Shown here: positions 63,983-64,000 of the stretch, one piece after another
Position numbering within the stretch: position 1 is the first letter of the stretch
Layout: every line of letters starts with the position of its first letter
Source: [Mycobacterium] crassicus
Lineage (GTDB): Bacteria; Actinomycetota; Actinomycetes; Mycobacteriales; Mycobacteriaceae
Assembly: GCF_020181615.1 (NCBI RefSeq)
Contig: NZ_CP084029.1
Location: 2,198,895 to 2,262,894, forward strand
Direction of reading: 5' to 3'
DNA: 64,000 nt
Translations under genes and position numbers: made by a program
The notes under the pieces: model-generated
Told to the model about the DNA's origin: nothing
What the model saw: the letters and a program-made list of their open reading frames with translations, nothing else
Database searches by the model: none

Positions 63983-64000
63983 CAGAAAAGGAATCGAGCC
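63983..64000 (+). other. Leader of a presumed second esxN, cut by window end
   Basis: CAGAAAAGGAATCGAGCC matches the spacer before esxN in copy one (CAGAAGGGGAAATCGAGCT) with a few changes. The start codon would be the next bases, outside the window. Confidence 0.5.

Overview
The window is a high-GC actinobacterial chromosome segment from a mycobacterium. It carries the pyrG-Nudix-xerD and parA-scpA-scpB-rluB-cmk-der strings typical of mycobacteria. It also carries a complete ESX-5 type VII secretion locus: one-piece eccC, eccA at the far end, a mycosin with a long proline-rich insert, and EsxM/EsxN-like substrates. ESX-5 is known from slow-growing mycobacteria, so a slow grower is the best guess; I cannot name the species.

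Layout. 0-12.5 kb: housekeeping genes in tightly coupled operons (CTP synthase, Nudix, XerD; then ParA, condensin accessory ScpA/ScpB, pseudouridine synthase, CMP kinase, Der), with an FAD oxidoreductase, an O-methyltransferase, a small secreted protein and a TauE-like permease. 12.5-14.5 kb: a patatin-like protein, tRNA-Pro(GGG) and its terminator. 14.5-25.5 kb: the most accessory-looking part. It has a possible IS-end relic, a SulP transporter, a hemerythrin protein, a large SARP-type regulator, an AAA+ ATPase, a three-gene module (EspC-like protein; WXG100-like/amidase_6 fusion; membrane-anchored small protein) that looks like a type VII secreted wall hydrolase with its partner and immunity protein, and a trypsin-fold protein that has lost its whole catalytic triad. 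25.5-39 kb: Fe-S uracil-DNA glycosylase, a PIF1-like helicase with a BRCT tail, an MpaB-like oxygenase, a DD-peptidase-fold protein, an LLM reductase-guanine deaminase-malic enzyme string, two DUF732-like secreted proteins, a RecB-like nuclease and others. 39-45 kb: an acyl-CoA degradation cluster (two acyl-CoA dehydrogenases, SDR, thiolase) with its GntR regulator and a perfect AT-rich operator between the divergent promoters. 45-48 kb: a repeat-tailed lipoprotein-like gene and a membrane sulfite-oxidase-like fusion. 48-64 kb: ESX-5 (eccB5, eccC5, PE, esxM, esxN, espG5, eccD5, mycP5, eccE5, eccA5), followed by a second PE-esxM set cut by the window end.

How the genes work together. EccB/C/D/E and MycP form the membrane machine. 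EspG and EccA are its cytosolic helpers. PE and Esx proteins are substrates. No PPE gene lies in the visible locus although PE proteins normally pair with PPE. Strong inverted repeats separate eccC5 from PE and esxN from espG5, so substrate genes are probably expressed separately from machine genes.

Two themes recur. At least twelve genes show a TAnnnT hexamer 6-8 bases before an ATG/GTG with no ribosome binding site, the mark of leaderless mycobacterial transcripts. One of these drives a ten-codon upstream ORF whose stop overlaps the parA start. A 57-bp repeat occurs twice in tandem after eccA5 and once, diverged, inside the 5' coding region of scpA. Functions are assigned from recognisable motifs and remembered family sequences; no database search was possible.
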